From Rhizobacter sp. Root1221 (GTDB taxonomy: Bacteria > Pseudomonadota > Gammaproteobacteria > Burkholderiales > Burkholderiaceae_C), in the NCBI RefSeq assembly GCF_001425785.1, contig NZ_LMDI01000076.1, forward strand, positions 124,001 to 188,000: a stretch of 64,000 bases of DNA. The letters run 5' to 3'. Of the stretch, positions 61,146 through 64,000 are shown in pieces. Within the stretch, counting starts at the first letter, position 1; every line of letters begins with the position of its first letter. The notes under the pieces are model-generated. The model did no database searches, had not been told where the DNA came from, and was given only the letters and a program-made list of their open reading frames with translations. The translations under genes and the position numbers were made by a program.

Positions 61146-62465
61146 TCACCAAGCGAGCGGCGACGACTCGCCCTTCCAGAAAACCCAACGGCGACGCTCG
61201 AAATGACCGCCGTTGCCAATCTGGTACGGCTGTTGACGGCCGGCATCGAGGTCAATGATCGAAATGAAACCCGCACACGTGGATGCGACGAGCGTTTTTC
61301 CATCGTCGGACAGATCCATGGCGCCAACTGTGGAGCCGATATAGTGCTGCCACCGGCAGTTGCCTGCAAGGTCCGTGGCGCGCAGATAGCCATAGGCATC
61401 GCCGAAGATGAACTCGTTGTTGCGAGCGACGGCTGCATATACCCGGGCGCCCTTCTCAAGGATCTTCAACCCCTCAACCTCATCGTAGAAGTCCGAGTCC
61501 AAACCCGGGATCTTTTCGATGTCGATGCCAATCGTCGTTCCGTTGTAGAAGTGGCATGCGTTCAACGCGAGGACCTGCTGATCTGCACTGAATGCCGCGT
61601 AGTGGGGATACTCGCCGTGTGGGCCGATCTCGGCGATGCACTGAAGGGCCGCGTTGAACACCCGGTGCCGACCATCCTGCGCCCCTACGGCAATCAAGCT
61701 GCCGTCAGCCGAAATGGCGCCATGCTCCATTGACAACCCGACCGCCAGATCATCCTCCGGACATTCTTCCATCAACCACGAGAAGTGCTCGCGCATCTCT
61801 TTCTGAGTCGGAAGCAGCCGGACCGCCCCGTCGTCGCGGAGGACAAAGATCCCATCGCTACTGACCAGCAAGACGCGGGTGCCATCGGGGAATGGAAGAA
61901 GCTGGGTGGGGACTGGTGGCTTTTCCAGTTGGGTGACGGCAAAGCCTTCTGGTACGCCCTCGGTCCCAAGCGGCCACGGACACAAGGCTACGCGTTCGCC
62001 CAGCCAACCATCGGTGACCTCCACGCCTTGTTCTCGACCCACGGCAAAATAGCGCCGGCGCGGGCAGCGGCCAATATGCTGAACCCCCTCCACATGGGTC
62101 ACGACATCACCGCGGATGTGCACGATCCTTCCGGCTTCGTACGGTGCGCCAATCCTTGCAAGGAGGCTGCCGTCGGGCAGCAGGTAGAGCGTTGAAATGT
62201 TCTGCCCGTTCGATTCCAGCAGAGGATGCAGGGGACCGTATGCGGGCGGCCACTCGGCCTTGATGTCTTTGCGTTGAAGCTGGCCGTTGGCTGCTCGCAA
62301 TGCAGTCAGGAAGGCCGGCAACAGGTCTTCGTAGCTGGCCGCGACCGGCTCCTTGCCCGCTCGATCCCACCCTTCGGCAAGACCTTTTGCAACATAGGCG
62401 TTGATGTCCTCAGCGTGGCCGAGGGTCAGGCTTCGCCATCTTTCTTGCGGACTGTCTGTGCTCAT
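61146..62465 (-). CDS. Beta-propeller-like (WD40-type) hypothetical protein
   Basis: A 439-residue soluble protein without signal peptide. After a helical N terminus (to about 75), repeated strand units appear: STLYLLPDGSLLARIG, FPDGTRVLLVSSDGIFVLRDDG, GAISADGSLIAVGAQDGRHRVFNAALQCIAEIG, DLSDDGKTLVASTCAGFISIIDLDAG. These are PQQ/WD40-like blades. No active site is seen. Such propellers occur near toxin-immunity loci but also alone, so no function is assigned. Confidence 0.75.
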   Translation of the reverse strand: MSTDSPQERWRSLTLGHAEDINAYVAKGLAEGWDRAGKEPVAASYEDLLPAFLTALRAANGQLQRKDIKAEWPPAYGPLHPLLESNGQNISTLYLLPDGSLLARIGAPYEAGRIVHIRGDVVTHVEGVQHIGRCPRRRYFAVGREQGVEVTDGWLGERVALCPWPLGTEGVPEGFAVTQLEKPPVPTQLLPFPDGTRVLLVSSDGIFVLRDDGAVRLLPTQKEMREHFSWLMEECPEDDLAVGLSMEHGAISADGSLIAVGAQDGRHRVFNAALQCIAEIGPHGEYPHYAAFSADQQVLALNACHFYNGTTIGIDIEKIPGLDSDFYDEVEGLKILEKGARVYAAVARNNEFIFGDAYGYLRATDLAGNCRWQHYIGSTVGAMDLSDDGKTLVASTCAGFISIIDLDAGRQQPYQIGNGGHFERRRWVFWKGESSPLAW

Positions 62466-62750
62466 TGGTCACTGTTGTGCGTCGGTGTCGGACGGCATAC
62501 TGGGTGGCGACCTGCCGAGGCCGGACCTTCTGCCAACGGCGCTGGACGACGAAGACATGGAGATGCCGGCTCGATCGCTTGCGAATCGATTGGCCGCAGT
62601 GGGTGAGCACGAAGACCTGAGGGTCACCGACAGCTTGCTGGGCCGAAGCCGGCCATCGCGTGTCGACAGCCTGCCGTTTGGCATGAGGGGTGACTAAAAG
62701 GCACAGCCCTCCAATCACACCCTCGATGGAAGGGTCAGGCGTCTTTGCCT
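62466..62750. other. Intergenic stretch without a supported gene
   Basis: Overlapping open frames exist on both strands, but none has a ribosome binding site or family-like character. A plus-strand frame (62520-62697) shows acidic and helical composition (DDEDMEMPARSLANRLAAVGEHEDLRV) and could be a remnant of a lost gene. Confidence 0.35.
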
Positions 62751-62909
62751 CTACTTGCCGTTCTCTGCGAATGCAAGGCGAGTTGCACGGTGCGCCTTGA
62801 GCCGCTCGACTGCACCTGGAAGTTTGCGCTTCACATCGCGCTTCGCGCGGTGAACATTGTCTCGGAGGACGTGAAGCCTTGCTCGATTGCGTTGGGCTTG
62901 AATGGCCAT
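62751..62909 (-). CDS. Small basic protein, 52 aa
   Basis: It starts ATG 62909 with GGAG six bases upstream. The sequence MAIQAQRNRARLHVLRDNVHR, continuing with AKRDVKRKLPGAVERLKAHR, is highly basic and helical, suggesting nucleic-acid binding or an antitoxin-like peptide; this is inference from composition. No family is recognised. Confidence 0.5.
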   Translation of the reverse strand: MAIQAQRNRARLHVLRDNVHRAKRDVKRKLPGAVERLKAHRATRLAFAENGK

Positions 62910-62992
62910 GGTTTTCTCCGTTTGTGGAGGGACAGGGTAACGCAAGTTCGGCTGGTGCCAGAACTGTTCACGTTCCTGCGCCGATGGATGGG

Positions 62993-63487
62993 TCAGGGAT
63001 TCACACCGCGTCTGGAGATGCAGAGGCAATGGAGCGCCAACATGGCACCCACCGCATGGCGCCCCCAATGGACTCGATGGAGAAACGACCAGTGCCACAG
63101 TGCTTCGGTCACAGCACCCCGCTCGAACAGTAGCAGACCTGATTTGATGTCCTTGTAGGTATCCAGCAGATCGTCGCCCACGTCTCCCATGCACGGCGGG
63201 TCCTCAAGCGTTGGATCCGGATCAAAGAACTCGCGGTAGTGCCAGCCGTTGAAGCACGCAAGATTGCTACGCGCCTTCGCGAAGGGCTCGTCCGGAAGGT
63301 CTGGCAATCCGTCCTCGTTGTCCGACTCAACTTCTGGCAGTCCGATCGCCGATGCATTCAACTGGGAAAGCCACACCGCCGCTGAACCTTCTCTCGCTGC
63401 GCCCAATGAAGGCGCTTCGCACCATTCGCAGAAGCCGCGCGCTATCGCGGCGAACGTGTCGGTGGTTGATGAGAGCTTTGCTGACAT
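62993..63487 (-). CDS. DUF5063-like protein
   Basis: A 164-residue protein. I start at ATG 63487 (MSAKLSSTTDTFAAIARGFCEWCE); an upstream in-frame ATG would overlap the following coding region. Conserved elements are LSQLNASAIGLPE, FNGWHYREFFDPDP, DVGDDLLDTYKDIKSGLLLFERG and EALWHWSFLHRVHWGRHAVGAMLAL, matching the DUF5063 pattern. Function is unknown. The gene is about 40 bp after the DM13 gene on the same strand. Confidence 0.75.
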   Translation of the reverse strand: MSAKLSSTTDTFAAIARGFCEWCEAPSLGAAREGSAAVWLSQLNASAIGLPEVESDNEDGLPDLPDEPFAKARSNLACFNGWHYREFFDPDPTLEDPPCMGDVGDDLLDTYKDIKSGLLLFERGAVTEALWHWSFLHRVHWGRHAVGAMLALHCLCISRRGVNP

Positions 63488-63528
63488 GCGCTCTGGGCAA
63501 GATGGCTTCGCGAACTCGGGCGGCCCGA

Positions 63529-63996
63529 CTAGCGGTACTTCGCTGCCGTGATGAACTGACCGAAGGTCTCGCACCAAATGACCACCGTGTTGTAGCGCGA
63601 GGGATCGACCATCGCAGGCACCGGAACCAGGAAGTTCTTGAACGTCTTCACATCGCCCACCCTGACCATGTCAGGTTTGAGACGAAGGAAGTCGGCCTCG
63701 GTTTCGACGAACTCGGGCGACAAGTACAACTTGTAGTCCGGCCCGGGTGCGAGCTCGCCAGCCAGGCCGATATGCTTGGCGTTGACCAGGACAGTGCCTT
63801 CGCCCCAGTGAAGACCGTCACTGTCTTTCAGATCACGGCGGAACTGCCCCTTGTAGCTCGAAGCGCCTGCCTCAGCGGAAACCTCGGCCGAGGTGGGTGC
63901 AGGCGGTGCAATGAGGATGGGCAGGGCATAGATGCCGAGCGCGAACCCCAACCCCACGGCCAGAGCGTGCGTGACAAGTAGAACCAACTTCTTCAT
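63529..63996 (-). CDS. Membrane-anchored DM13-domain protein
   Basis: A 155-residue protein. The N-terminal hydrophobic segment (about 4-32) serves as signal anchor. Residues about 45-155 form a DM13 domain: GQFRRDLKDSDGLHWGEGTVLV, YKLYLSPEFV, VGDVKTFKNFLVPVP and NTVVIWCETFGQFITAAKYR, with the single conserved Cys. DM13 domains are thought to take part in redox or electron-transfer reactions. The start lies 5 bp from the window end. Confidence 0.85.
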   Translation of the reverse strand: MKKLVLLVTHALAVGLGFALGIYALPILIAPPAPTSAEVSAEAGASSYKGQFRRDLKDSDGLHWGEGTVLVNAKHIGLAGELAPGPDYKLYLSPEFVETEADFLRLKPDMVRVGDVKTFKNFLVPVPAMVDPSRYNTVVIWCETFGQFITAAKYR

Positions 63997-64000
63997 GTGA

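Noticed and set aside
1..64000. CRISPR arrays, rRNA genes and intact insertion sequences
   Set aside because: No regularly spaced repeats, rRNA-like stretches or transposase genes were recognised on either strand.

Overview
The window is high-GC DNA from a betaproteobacterium. Gene families, codon use and recurring GGCCCCCCAGTCGCTTCGCTCC-type extragenic repeats fit Burkholderiales, probably the Rubrivivax-Leptothrix-Rhizobacter group. The genus is inferred from overall character and has not been tested. There are about 60 supported genes, one tRNA, several gene remnants and a number of candidate regulatory sites.

Layout. 1-2.2 kb: housekeeping (dut fragment, coaBC, a signal peptidase I). 2.3-5.3 kb: a GbsR/MarR-type regulator overlapping a cytochrome bd oxidase operon (cydA, cydB). 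5.2-10.5 kb: a decayed accessory segment. It is bounded by a direct duplication of the cydB tail and carries an Imm35/YrhB-like protein, a sirtuin lacking its core, a secreted beta-helix protein, two hypothetical proteins and the C-terminal half of an ADP-ribosylglycohydrolase. 10.5-14.1 kb: a secreted His-rich protein and two tandem alkaline phosphatases. 14.2-18.9 kb: a SulP transporter divergent from a carotenoid oxygenase, an acetoacetate-decarboxylase-like protein and an AraC regulator. 19-24.4 kb: alaS followed by four tandem secreted paralogues. 24.5-26 kb: a succinate-semialdehyde dehydrogenase.

26.0-28.0 kb holds the most interesting locus: a YopJ/PopP2-family (C55) acetyltransferase, in my reading a type III secretion effector, fused to C-terminal ankyrin repeats. 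Its promoter region has an exact PIP box (TTCGC-N15-TTCGC) followed at 31 nt by a YANNNT -10 element, the arrangement known for HrpX/HrpB-type regulons. No secretion apparatus lies in this window.

28-38.7 kb: a cupin, a degenerate GGDEF protein, an internally deleted LysR remnant, a three-gene RND efflux operon, and MipA/OmpV with its own two-component system. 38.7-44.8 kb: a cluster of small redox and detoxification enzymes with AraC and LysR regulators. 44.8-54 kb: slyX, a FUSC permease, a divergent LysR/MFS pair, a TRAP dicarboxylate-type transporter whose large subunit has a long insertion, and a DTW-domain tRNA modification enzyme. 54-58.3 kb: a large secreted GH78-like glycosidase with a LacI-type regulator downstream and a LacI-type operator upstream. 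58.4-60.6 kb: a LuxR regulator divergent from a methyltransferase and a DUF1059 protein. 60.66 kb: tRNA-Gly(CCC) with promoter and terminator. 61-64 kb: poorly characterised, possibly accessory genes (beta-propeller-like protein, a small basic protein, DUF5063, DM13).
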